DNA of 32,164 bases from an uncultured Prevotellaceae bacterium (GTDB lineage: Bacteria; Bacteroidota; Bacteroidia; Bacteroidales; Bacteroidaceae), in the NCBI GenBank assembly GCA_947167835.1, contig CAMVJO010000010.1, positions 1-32,164 on the forward strand, written 5' to 3'. Each line of letters begins with the position of its first letter. Position 1 is the first letter of the stretch. Under the pieces are notes generated by a model. The model ran no database searches and was not told the DNA's origin. It saw only the letters and a list, made by a program, of their open reading frames with translations. The translations under genes were made by a program, and so were the position numbers. Positions 1-6,860 of this stretch are shown piece by piece.

Positions 1-53
1 AATCGTATATTTTATTGATAATCAAATATTTAACATATATTTAAGGGATGACT

Positions 54-204
54 AATTAGTGTCGAGCTATTTTTATTTTGCTCGGAGATAAATTTTGATA
101 TCTCCGAGCTTATCAACCCCATATTGCCCAAACAGCCCATTTTCCCACATAAAAATAATCTCAAAGCCTTCGTTATAACGGAATAACGTCATCCCGTTAT
201 AACG
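54..204 (+). repeat. Composite extragenic repeat, copy R1 (G4 motif + CTCGGAG hairpin)
   Basis: This copy begins AGTGTCGAGCTA, continues with an inverted CTCGGAGATA/TATCTCCGAG pair (about 81-109), then four C-runs at 117-146 separated by 5-6 bases. The C-runs form a canonical G-quadruplex motif on the minus strand. Two copies of the perfect palindrome CGTTATAACG follow at 171-180 and 195-204. The same order is seen near 25.4 kb and, inverted, near 32.0 kb, and part of it near 5.4 kb. It lies past the hairpin that follows the TPR gene, with the G-rich strand matching that gene's strand. Function unknown. Confidence 0.75.
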
Positions 205-205
205 A

Positions 206-240
206 AGAGAGGCGATGCAAAAAATTTGCATCGCCTCTCT
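206..240 (-). terminator. Perfect hairpin downstream of the TPR gene, probable terminator
   Basis: A 16-bp perfect stem (AGAGAGGCGATGCAAA and its complement) with a 3-nt loop starts about 30 bp past the stop codon of the minus-strand TPR gene. The minus-strand side lacks a clean U-tract (it continues TCGTTATAACG), so it may act as a 3'-end stabiliser rather than a classical intrinsic terminator. Confidence 0.6.
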
Positions 241-271
241 AAAATTTATCTCTTAGGAAACAGTCCGTTAC

Positions 272-1789
272 TTACTTGCCCTGTGCTTTAAGGTAGCCAT
301 CAGCTTTTTTACCGAGGCTGTCTTCAGGATCGCGCTTGAGCAATTCGTCGCAACTCTTGCGGGCTGCATCGAGATCGTCCTTCTGAATAGCGTAGAACAG
401 GAGGTATTTGTAGGCTTCTATCTCATAGTCAGTCATACCGTCCTTGCCTGCTGCGCGAGAGAGGACTTCTTCGTAGAGAGTCTTGACATCATCCTGAGGA
501 ACTGAACCATCCATGATGTGGAGACGGGCACGCTGGCTGGCAATACCGACATTTCCCGGGTTAAGTTTCTCTACGCGGTCGATAGTCTCGTCAATCTTCT
601 GAACAAGTTCGTTCTGACGGGCGGTATCGCCAGCCTTGAATGCCTTAACAGCGGCAGCACCATACATACGTGCCAGGCGCAGGATGTCAGCGTTGCGGGC
701 ATTATCGCCAAGTTTCTCCAAATAGGTGCTATATACCGTCAAAGCCTCGTCACTCTGGTTAGCTTTTGCCAGATTGTCGGCCAAGATTTTGTAACCCTCG
801 GGCTTTTCAGGATTAAGTTTCACAGCACGACGCATATATACCACAGCGCTATCGTATTGTTCCATCTCGCTCATCAGGTTGGCGATGTTCAGATAGTCAA
901 GGAAGAGGTACAGACTATCTACGTGCTCATTGTTGAGGATATATGAAGCAGAATTCTGAGCAGTCTTGAGCGCACTAGAAGTAGGTACGGAATTATATTG
1001 CGCCATGTTAGCAAAGAAACGCATACGTTTGAACACGAGGTTGTCAGTCTCGAAGGGCTGAACGGTTTCTACGACCTCAACCATCTTTGCAGCATACTCG
1101 TCAGACTTAGAACCGTCTGCAGCAGCCACAGCATAGAGAGACTGCAGATAGTTCTCGCAAGAACGCAAGTCTATTTCGTCGGCAGTTTTAGGTACATTCT
1201 TGTAATAAGAATCATAGTAGGCAACTGCATTGGTATATTCGCTCAATTCGTAAGCGATGTCACCCATATTCTTATCTGCCTCGAAATTATTGGGTTCGAT
1301 TTCCTTAATTCTCTTCAGATAATCCATAGCTGCGTGCGGATTGATGCGCTTATACACACGCGCACTGTTGCGCAAAGCGTAGATATTGTTGGGATCTTTT
1401 TCGAGAATCTGGTCGAATTTCTGACCGGCCTTACCATAACTGCGACCAAACATGTAGATTTCTCCCTGAAGCATCAGGACATCCACATTTTCTGGGTCGT
1501 TTTTGTAAGCCATCTCAGCGCACTGATTGGCGCAAGGGTAGATTTCGTTGTCAAGGAAGTATTTGGCCAGAGTAAGCTGGTCGGAAGTTTTCTTTGCCTT
1601 CTTCAGAATATTCTCAAACGCCTTGTTTGCCTTGTCGATATCCGTGAGATTGTTATCAACAACAGTCTGTGCAAGAGCTTGCAACTTGGGATCAAGATTT
1701 TCAAACGACGTCTGAGCCATTGCCTTGTTCATTCCACTTGATAGGAACAGGAATAAGGCGACAAAACTGAATAAAAATTTCTTCATCAT
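272..1789 (-). CDS. Secreted tetratricopeptide-repeat protein
   Basis: This 505-residue protein starts with a typical signal peptide: MMKK, a hydrophobic stretch to about residue 22, then an AMAQ cleavage site. It is therefore probably periplasmic or surface-exposed. The rest is helical and built of TPR-like units, with repeated patterns such as EPNNFEADKNMGDIAYE, YALRNSARVYKR and KPEGYKILADNLAK spread from about residue 70 to the C-terminus. TPR arrays mediate protein-protein contacts, and no catalytic domain is visible. The gene stands alone. A TAATTTTG -7 box lies about 55 bp upstream, and a strong hairpin plus a composite repeat follow it. The partner and pathway cannot be read from the sequence. 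Confidence 0.88.
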   Translation of the reverse strand: MMKKFLFSFVALFLFLSSGMNKAMAQTSFENLDPKLQALAQTVVDNNLTDIDKANKAFENILKKAKKTSDQLTLAKYFLDNEIYPCANQCAEMAYKNDPENVDVLMLQGEIYMFGRSYGKAGQKFDQILEKDPNNIYALRNSARVYKRINPHAAMDYLKRIKEIEPNNFEADKNMGDIAYELSEYTNAVAYYDSYYKNVPKTADEIDLRSCENYLQSLYAVAAADGSKSDEYAAKMVEVVETVQPFETDNLVFKRMRFFANMAQYNSVPTSSALKTAQNSASYILNNEHVDSLYLFLDYLNIANLMSEMEQYDSAVVYMRRAVKLNPEKPEGYKILADNLAKANQSDEALTVYSTYLEKLGDNARNADILRLARMYGAAAVKAFKAGDTARQNELVQKIDETIDRVEKLNPGNVGIASQRARLHIMDGSVPQDDVKTLYEEVLSRAAGKDGMTDYEIEAYKYLLFYAIQKDDLDAARKSCDELLKRDPEDSLGKKADGYLKAQGK

Positions 1790-1844
1790 GTCTGTTTTTT
1801 TCTTTATGTTATTTTTCTATTATTTCGCTTGATTATTCGTCGTG

Positions 1845-1852
1845 CAAAATTA
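1845..1852 (-). promoter_or_regulatory. Bacteroidetes -7 box for the TPR gene
   Basis: TAATTTTG on the minus strand matches the Bacteroidetes sigma-70-type -7 consensus TAnnTTTG. It lies about 55 bp upstream of the TPR gene's ATG. No convincing -33 TTTG was assigned. Confidence 0.55.
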
Positions 1853-2042
1853 GTTATTTTTTTTGAACACGCGCTATGTTTTGTTCGTTTTTAATAATAA
1901 TTATTGTTTTAGCGCCACTTTGTCATCTTTTTGTAACAACTTTTATCATTTTTGCATCATCATGTTTGCAAAATCGGGAATACAACGAGCAAAATGTCAG
2001 CGCCACATATTTTTACGCGCACCATAACCCGTATTTAGTCCA

Positions 2043-2080
2043 CAAAAAAACACTGCAACTCCGTCAGAGTGCAGTGTTTT
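2043..2080 (-). terminator. Intrinsic terminator downstream of the carboxyltransferase gene
   Basis: A 10-bp perfect stem (AAACACTGCA / TGCAGTGTTT) with a 12-nt loop is followed on the minus strand by a run of T residues. It lies about 265 bp past the stop of the minus-strand carboxyltransferase gene, beyond a tandem hairpin array, and before the promoter of the next minus-strand gene. It is the clearest terminator for that transcript. Confidence 0.7.
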
Positions 2081-2140
2081 ACAGAGCATTTCGTCGTAAT
2101 GACGCAACTATATTCTATTTTCGAGGATGAAACTTCTTTT

Positions 2141-2344
2141 ATCCTTACTCCTATAATATATAAGGAAGGATTTTCGGTTTTCCTAACTCCTTTAATTATA
2201 TATTAGGAAGGATTTTCTGGTTATCCTACTCCTATTATATATATATATTCGGGAGAAATATGCCTTTATCCCACTCCTATAATTTTATTTACGGAAGGGA
2301 AATCTATTTATCCCACTCCTAATAATATATATAAGGAGGGCAAT
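2141..2344. repeat. Tandem array of five AT-rich hairpin units
   Basis: Five related units begin near 2141, 2181, 2223, 2268 and 2310, so the spacing is 40-45 bp. Each reads approximately ATCC-N-ACTCCT, then an alternating A/T stretch, then AGGAGGGAT-like sequence, so each folds into a hairpin. The units differ at several positions and some changes keep the pairing (GGAAGGAT opposite ATCCTTACTCC, GGAGGG opposite CCCACTCC). The array starts immediately past the stop codon of the carboxyltransferase gene and would lie in its 3' untranslated region. A single related hairpin lies at 18127-18152. Confidence 0.75.
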
Positions 2345-2345
2345 C

Positions 2346-4124
2346 TTAATTTTCCGGGCGCTGGATGTAGGCAAGTACGTCACCTTTGCTGACGTGTGCG
2401 CCTTGTTTTGCAACTATCTCGACCAACTGACCGCCGAGAGCGGCAGGAATTTCGATGATCTGCCCGAAATTATTTTCGATGTAGCAGAAACGTTGTCCTT
2501 CCTCGAAGCTTTGTCCGATATACGGCTCGATAGCTTTCACTGCCTCGCCGTCTCCACCGATTTCATACAGTACTATTCCATTTTCAGTTGCCACTAATGC
2601 ATCGGCTTTGGCGTGTTTGAAAGCAGTAGCTTCCTCTAAACTCAAACCAGTGTCGCCCATTGCTTTGTCTTTGGCGGCCTGCAAATCGGCAAGGAAGCGT
2701 TTTTTTGCTTCACCGCTCTTATAATCGCGGTATTGACGTTCGTGCATCGCAAATTCGTAGAGCTCTTCATCGTCAGGTCCGAGATCCCATCCATTTTCCT
2801 CCATTTCTTTGCGGAATTTATCGAGGTTATCTGGATAAAGTGCCTGCGGATCGTCGGTATAGAAGGCAAAACCTTTTTCTTTTGCCAGGGCAATAATTTC
2901 GGGTGCCACTTCGCCAGGAAGTTTTCCGCTCTTACCGAGAATCATGCCCCACATATTGTCGTCCATCATGGAGAAACGCGGTTTATCCATGGACTCGCAG
3001 AGCAAATTCATCAAGGCAATATTTTTTACGTACTGGCTAAACGGCGTTACGAGTGGGGGATATCCCACGCGCGGCCAGACATATCCCACTTCGTCGAAGA
3101 GACGGATGAGTAGTTCGTCTTCGCTGAGAGCTTCCTCGCCTTTTCTTTCACGATTCATGTTGATTGCGCCCATTGCTCCCTTCAAATCTGCCATCATACT
3201 GCCCATCATTCCGCCAGGAAGTCCGCATCCGAGAAGTAAAGATGACTCCAAATGATTATTAGGATTGACAAAATAGCCGAGGAAGTCGTCTAAGAATTCC
3301 TGAGTCAGCTTGCGGGCTTCCATATATGCCTGCATATTTATTTCGGGCACGTCGAAACCATAGGCTTTCAGCATGCTCTGAACAGATATGATGTCGGCAT
3401 GTCCTTTTCCCCATGAGAGCGGTTCCATTGCCGTGTCGATAATATCCACTCCGTTCTTGGCAAGTTCGAGTATGCTTGCCATTTGCAATCCGGGACCGCT
3501 ATGTCCGTGATATTCCACGATAACATCGGGGTGATTTTTCTTGATGAGTCCGCAAAGCTTACCGAGTAGCGCGGGTTGTCCGATACCTGCCATATCTTTC
3601 AGGCAAATTTCCGGAGCACCGGCCGCAATTAGTTGGTCGGCTATGGCGCTATAGTATTCGGCTGTGTGGATAGGCGAATTGGTAATGCAGAGCGTTGCCT
3701 GCGGAGTCATGCCTGCTTCGAGAGCCCACTTGATAGAAGGGATGATATTGCGCACATCGTTCAGTCCACAGAAGATGCGCGGGATATCTACTCCTTGCGC
3801 GTGTTTTACTTTGTACTGCAATTTACGGAGATCGGCCGAGCACGGAAACATGCGCAAGGCATTCAGTCCGCGATCAAGCATGTGTGTCTTGATGCCTGCT
3901 TCGTGATATATTTTAGTGACGGCACGCACGGCCTGATTGGGGTTTTCGCCGTAGAGGAGGTTTACTTGTTCAAAAGCGCCTCCGTTAGTTTCTACGCGTG
4001 CAAAGCATCCCATTTTTACAATGACGGGAGCGATACGTTCCAACTGGTCTTTTCGTGGCTGGAACTTGCCATAACTCTGAAACATGTCCCGATAAACGAG
4101 ACTGAATTGTATTTTTCTTCCCAT
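2346..4124 (-). CDS. Biotin-dependent carboxyltransferase subunit (PycB / oxaloacetate decarboxylase alpha type)
   Basis: This 592-residue protein has an N-terminal HMGL-like carboxyltransferase TIM barrel (about 5-280) followed by the conserved PYC/OadA region (to about 460). Family landmarks are visible: the metal-site Asp in YRDMFQS near residue 13, the carboxylated-Lys motif CLKDMAG, the metal-binding HGH in EYHGHSG, and LPGGMMGSMM, which resembles the OadA PGGM signature. The reaction transfers carboxyl between pyruvate/oxaloacetate and biotin. The C-terminal ~75 residues resemble a biotinyl domain, but the E-A-M-K-M biotin site reads ENNFG (F553 in place of Lys). Biotin must therefore come from a separate carrier, or this domain has another role. 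No carrier or biotin carboxylase gene is nearby. A near-consensus TAATTTCG lies about 70 bp upstream. Confidence 0.85.
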   Translation of the reverse strand: MGRKIQFSLVYRDMFQSYGKFQPRKDQLERIAPVIVKMGCFARVETNGGAFEQVNLLYGENPNQAVRAVTKIYHEAGIKTHMLDRGLNALRMFPCSADLRKLQYKVKHAQGVDIPRIFCGLNDVRNIIPSIKWALEAGMTPQATLCITNSPIHTAEYYSAIADQLIAAGAPEICLKDMAGIGQPALLGKLCGLIKKNHPDVIVEYHGHSGPGLQMASILELAKNGVDIIDTAMEPLSWGKGHADIISVQSMLKAYGFDVPEINMQAYMEARKLTQEFLDDFLGYFVNPNNHLESSLLLGCGLPGGMMGSMMADLKGAMGAINMNRERKGEEALSEDELLIRLFDEVGYVWPRVGYPPLVTPFSQYVKNIALMNLLCESMDKPRFSMMDDNMWGMILGKSGKLPGEVAPEIIALAKEKGFAFYTDDPQALYPDNLDKFRKEMEENGWDLGPDDEELYEFAMHERQYRDYKSGEAKKRFLADLQAAKDKAMGDTGLSLEEATAFKHAKADALVATENGIVLYEIGGDGEAVKAIEPYIGQSFEEGQRFCYIENNFGQIIEIPAALGGQLVEIVAKQGAHVSKGDVLAYIQRPEN

Positions 4125-4286
4125 AGTCTGAGTGTTTCTGATAATTCTTTCGTTTTACAGAGGACAAACAGGTGCCTTTCTGCCATTATTGCCGCGAAAT
4201 TACGAAAAAAACGTGCAAAAAATGCACTTATATGCCTAAAATCTATTTTTAGCGGGGCAAAGACTTGTGATTTTAGGTTTTTTTTG

Positions 4287-4294
4287 TAATTTTG
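4287..4294 (+). promoter_or_regulatory. Bacteroidetes -7 box for the nucleotidyltransferase gene
   Basis: TAATTTTG matches TAnnTTTG, 66 bp upstream of the chosen ATG at 4361. It also overlaps the N-terminus of the longer ORF-track call. This supports 4361 as the start, since the longer ORF would begin inside or just after the promoter. Confidence 0.55.
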
Positions 4295-4360
4295 GGCAGA
4301 CAATTCGTACAATACACTTGGTGTAATTCCTTAAATCATCATAAAACAATTTTTTTACAC

Positions 4361-5275
4361 ATGAAACCAACTCTTTACTTGCTCGCTGCCGGTATGGGAA
4401 GCCGTTACGGTGGCTTGAAGCAGCTTGACAAACTCGGTCCTCACGGCGAAACTATCATGGACTACAGCATCTACGATGCTATCAACGCAGGTTTTGGCAA
4501 ATTGGTCTTTGTTATCCGCAAGGACTTCGAGGAAGACTTCCGCAAGGTGGTGCTTTCAAAATATGAAGGCCACATCCCATGCGAAGTAGTGTTCCAATCG
4601 CTTGATGCCCTGCCCGAAGGATTCACTTGCCCCGAGGGACGTACGAAACCCTGGGGAACAAATCACGCTGTGATGATGGCAGCAGATGTTATCAAGGAAC
4701 CTTTTGCAGTTATCAACTGCGACGACTTTTATGACAGGGATGCCTTCCGCGTTATGGGCAAGTTCCTGAGCGAACTCCCCGAGGGAAGCAAAGGTAAGTA
4801 CGCTATGGTAGGTTTCCGCGTGGACAATACGCTTTCTGAAAGCGGAACTGTGAGCCGCGGTATCTGCGAAAACGACGAACACCACCTGCTTACTAGCGTG
4901 GTAGAGCGCACTAAGATCCAGCGCTTCGACGGTGTGGTGAAATACCTCGACGACGACAACGAGACATGGGTAAGTATTCCTGACACAACGCCTGTTTCGA
5001 TGAATTTCTGGGGCTTCACTCCCGATTACTTTGCACATTCCAAGGAGTTCTTCAAGTCTTTCTTGAGCGATCCGAAGAATATGGAAAACCTGAAGAGCGA
5101 ATTCTTCATTCCTCTCATGGTTGATAAACTCATCAAGGACGGTGTTGCAACTTGCGAGGTACTTGACACCACATCTAAGTGGTTTGGCGTGACATATCCC
5201 GAGGATCGTCCCGAGGTTGTGGCCAAATTCGAGAAACTGCACGCCGATGGCGTTTATCCTGACAAGATGTTCTAA
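4361..5275 (+). CDS. Sugar-phosphate nucleotidyltransferase (NTP_transferase family)
   Basis: The ORF track begins at 4292. The first 23 residues of that call do not look like protein, so the start is placed at MKPTLYLLAAG (304 residues). The N-terminus carries the nucleotide-binding signature LAAGMGSRYGGLKQL, followed by an INCDDFYDRDAF segment that supplies the metal-binding Asp pair of the Rossmann-like fold. The family joins a sugar 1-phosphate to an NTP to give an NDP-sugar. The actual sugar and nucleotide cannot be told from sequence. The gene is divergent from the carboxyltransferase gene, appears monocistronic, and has a TAATTTTG promoter box and a 3' hairpin at 5299-5330. It is unlikely to be RmlA itself because no rml genes are adjacent. 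Confidence 0.85.
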   Translation: MKPTLYLLAAGMGSRYGGLKQLDKLGPHGETIMDYSIYDAINAGFGKLVFVIRKDFEEDFRKVVLSKYEGHIPCEVVFQSLDALPEGFTCPEGRTKPWGTNHAVMMAADVIKEPFAVINCDDFYDRDAFRVMGKFLSELPEGSKGKYAMVGFRVDNTLSESGTVSRGICENDEHHLLTSVVERTKIQRFDGVVKYLDDDNETWVSIPDTTPVSMNFWGFTPDYFAHSKEFFKSFLSDPKNMENLKSEFFIPLMVDKLIKDGVATCEVLDTTSKWFGVTYPEDRPEVVAKFEKLHADGVYPDKMF

Positions 5276-5298
5276 GAAACATACACACTATTCTATTT

Positions 5299-5330
5299 CA
5301 GGGAGGCAGATCATGCGATTTGCCTCCCTG
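5299..5330 (+). terminator. Hairpin downstream of the nucleotidyltransferase gene
   Basis: A 10-bp perfect stem (CAGGGAGGCA / TGCCTCCCTG) starts 24 bp after the stop codon. The following bases (ATTGCATTTG) are only weakly T-rich. It is probably a terminator or mRNA 3'-end structure. Confidence 0.6.
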
Positions 5331-5348
5331 ATTGCATTTGGATTCTAT

Positions 5349-5510
5349 GGGGAAAATGGGGTTAATGGGCGATTTGGGGTATTTGGGGGGAATATAAAAT
5401 CGAACAGTTCGGAGATATCATTTTTTTGCTCGGAGATAAAAAAATTTAGCTCGACACTTTTTCAAAATAGCTCCGAGCAAAAAAAATTTAGCTCGGAGCT
5501 ATTTGCCCGT
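5349..5510 (-). repeat. Composite extragenic repeat, copy R2 (G4 motif + CTCGGAG hairpins)
   Basis: Five G-runs of 3-6 at 5349-5390, with 5-6 base spacers, form a G-quadruplex motif on the plus strand. They are followed by several CTCGGAGATA / GCTCCGAGC / AGCTCGACACT words (about 5415-5505). This is the same module order as R1, R3 and R4, but the CGTTATAACG part is absent and the hairpin words are duplicated. The G-rich strand matches the upstream plus-strand gene. Confidence 0.72.
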
Positions 5511-5527
5511 TTTTCTGGAGGTATAAA

Positions 5528-5666
5528 TCCGCACCTCCCAATGCCCCGAAAAAACCGATGAATAAAGGACGTATAGCAATGGGCGATTTTCCGCTTCCTA
5601 AAACTTCTTGGGAGATAAAAAGAATTAGCTCGGACTTATTTCCCAGAGCGTTTTCCGAGGTGCGGA
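5528..5666. repeat. 10-bp inverted repeat next to the tyrosine recombinase gene
   Basis: TCCGCACCTC at 5528-5537 recurs as its perfect reverse complement GAGGTGCGGA at 5657-5666, 119 bp away and just past the 3' end of the recombinase gene. An inner imperfect pair (TTGGGAGATAA and TTATTTCCCAG, about 5609-5645) also faces inward. This could be a recombination substrate, a terminator structure or chance. The rest of 5511-5684 holds no gene that I recognise. Confidence 0.4.
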
Positions 5667-5684
5667 CTATTATTCCGACGTTAG

Positions 5685-6623
5685 CTATGTAAGGGCGCGG
5701 AATACCTTGTTAATACATCTTTTCTTCTGCTCATTATTGGGATGCACGTAGAGATTGAGCGTTGTCGCGATATCTGCATGGCCCAGAATGACACTAACGG
5801 TTTTGTAGTCGCAGCCCGATTCTATGCAGCGCGTAGCAAACGAATGGCGCAGGCCATGAAATGTGAGCATAGGCAGGTGTAATTCGCGCAAAAGTCGGTG
5901 ATAGTAGTTGCGATATACGCGCGGCTCGGTGGGAACGCTTCGGTTTGTTATCACAAAGTGGGAGTCGCAACACTTCTTGCCGTATGAACGCAGGATTTGC
6001 ACAAGGAAATTGCTGATAGGTATCTCGCGATGCGAACTTTCCGTCTTCGGTGTGCTCTCAATCAGCATCGTAGCGCGCCTGTCTCCGTTGAAAACATAAA
6101 TACGTTCGATGGTGCGATTGACTGTGATGACGGAATTATCAAGATCTATGTCACTCCATTTCAATCCGCAGACTTCGCCGATGCGCAGTCCGGTGCTCAT
6201 GCAGATGAGTACGCCCAGGTTCTTGAAACTGAAGTGCTCTTTCACATGATTCAGGAGGGTTCTGTATTGTTCCAGGCTGAAAACCTTGAGCAACCCTTTG
6301 CTATTCTGACGGGGATAGTGGATAGTCAAATCGTGGTGCGGCCAACCGTGATAACGCTCCGCAAAGCGTATGATCATCCGCAAGACCATGATCGTGTCCT
6401 GCACACTTTTCACCGAAAGGCCCGAAAGAAGTTTGTCGTAAACATACTTCTGCACACTTTTCTCGCTCAAACTCTCGCATCGTCCGAAGGCCGGATTCAG
6501 ATGCTTCTCGACAATCAGAAAATAGACCGCCCAAGTAGAGCGTTTCACACACATACGCTTCTCTTCAAGCCAGCATTTGGTAACGAAATCGAAGCAAACC
6601 GATGAATTGTTGGTAGCCATCAT
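5685..6623 (-). CDS. Tyrosine recombinase / site-specific integrase
   Basis: This 312-residue protein has an N-terminal SAM-like core-binding region (about 8-100) and a C-terminal catalytic domain. All expected active-site residues are present: R147 in TGLRIGE, K193 in TPKTESSHRE, H256 and R259 in HGLRH, H282 in LGHADI, and the nucleophile Y292 in LYVHP. It should cut and rejoin DNA through a 3'-phosphotyrosine intermediate. The length is typical of XerC/D-like and Bacteroidetes invertase-type recombinases and shorter than most phage or ICE integrases with added arm-binding domains. No other phage or conjugation gene is adjacent, so it is an orphan. A small inverted repeat lies 19 bp past its stop and a degenerate MITE lies about 50 bp upstream of its start. 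Confidence 0.92.
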   Translation of the reverse strand: MMATNNSSVCFDFVTKCWLEEKRMCVKRSTWAVYFLIVEKHLNPAFGRCESLSEKSVQKYVYDKLLSGLSVKSVQDTIMVLRMIIRFAERYHGWPHHDLTIHYPRQNSKGLLKVFSLEQYRTLLNHVKEHFSFKNLGVLICMSTGLRIGEVCGLKWSDIDLDNSVITVNRTIERIYVFNGDRRATMLIESTPKTESSHREIPISNFLVQILRSYGKKCCDSHFVITNRSVPTEPRVYRNYYHRLLRELHLPMLTFHGLRHSFATRCIESGCDYKTVSVILGHADIATTLNLYVHPNNEQKKRCINKVFRALT

Positions 6624-6670
6624 AGTTTTAAGGAATTAAAAAGGTTAGAAAAAGTAAGTGATTTATTAAA

Positions 6671-6747
6671 GGTTGTTCTAAAAAACAGCTTCTGTAACGG
6701 GAAATTTTATTTTCCCCGTATGCTTTGCTTTTTCTCCTTAGAACAAC
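6671..6747. repeat. Short inverted-repeat element with MITE-like ends
   Basis: GGTTGTTCTAA at the left and TTAGAACAAC at the right match the terminal inverted repeats of the longer MITEs in this window. The interior is only ~55 bp and contains its own hairpin (ACGGGAAA opposite TTTTCCCCGT). No target duplication is visible. It is probably a decayed or internally deleted relative, placed between the divergent recombinase and menA genes. Confidence 0.5.
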
Positions 6748-6832
6748 GCTCAAAAATACACTTTTTCTAAAGATTCCTGCTAAATCAAGGCATAATTATC
6801 AAGGCATAACAAACAGATGTATTAACTTTGCA

Positions 6833-6840
6833 TCGCTAAT
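6833..6840 (+). promoter_or_regulatory. -7 box for menA
   Basis: TAACTTTG matches TAnnTTTG and lies 20 bp upstream of the menA ATG, giving a very short leader. No clear -33 TTTG is present. Confidence 0.5.
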
Positions 6841-6860
6841 ACACACATTGCAGAAAATAT

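Noticed and set aside
41-60. TTAAGGGATG followed by ACTAATTAG near the window start, resembling a subfamily-2 MITE end
   Set aside because: Only the first ten bases match and no partner end is visible. It is too short to distinguish from chance.
1876-2130. 84-aa plus-strand ORF between the TPR and carboxyltransferase genes
   Set aside because: It spans a terminator hairpin and AT-rich leader sequence. The hydrophobic start comes from T-rich DNA, not a credible signal peptide.
5217-5561. 114-aa plus-strand ORF overlapping the end of the nucleotidyltransferase gene
   Set aside because: Most of it translates the G-run and CTCGGAG repeat region, giving Gly/Ser/Phe-rich low-complexity sequence.
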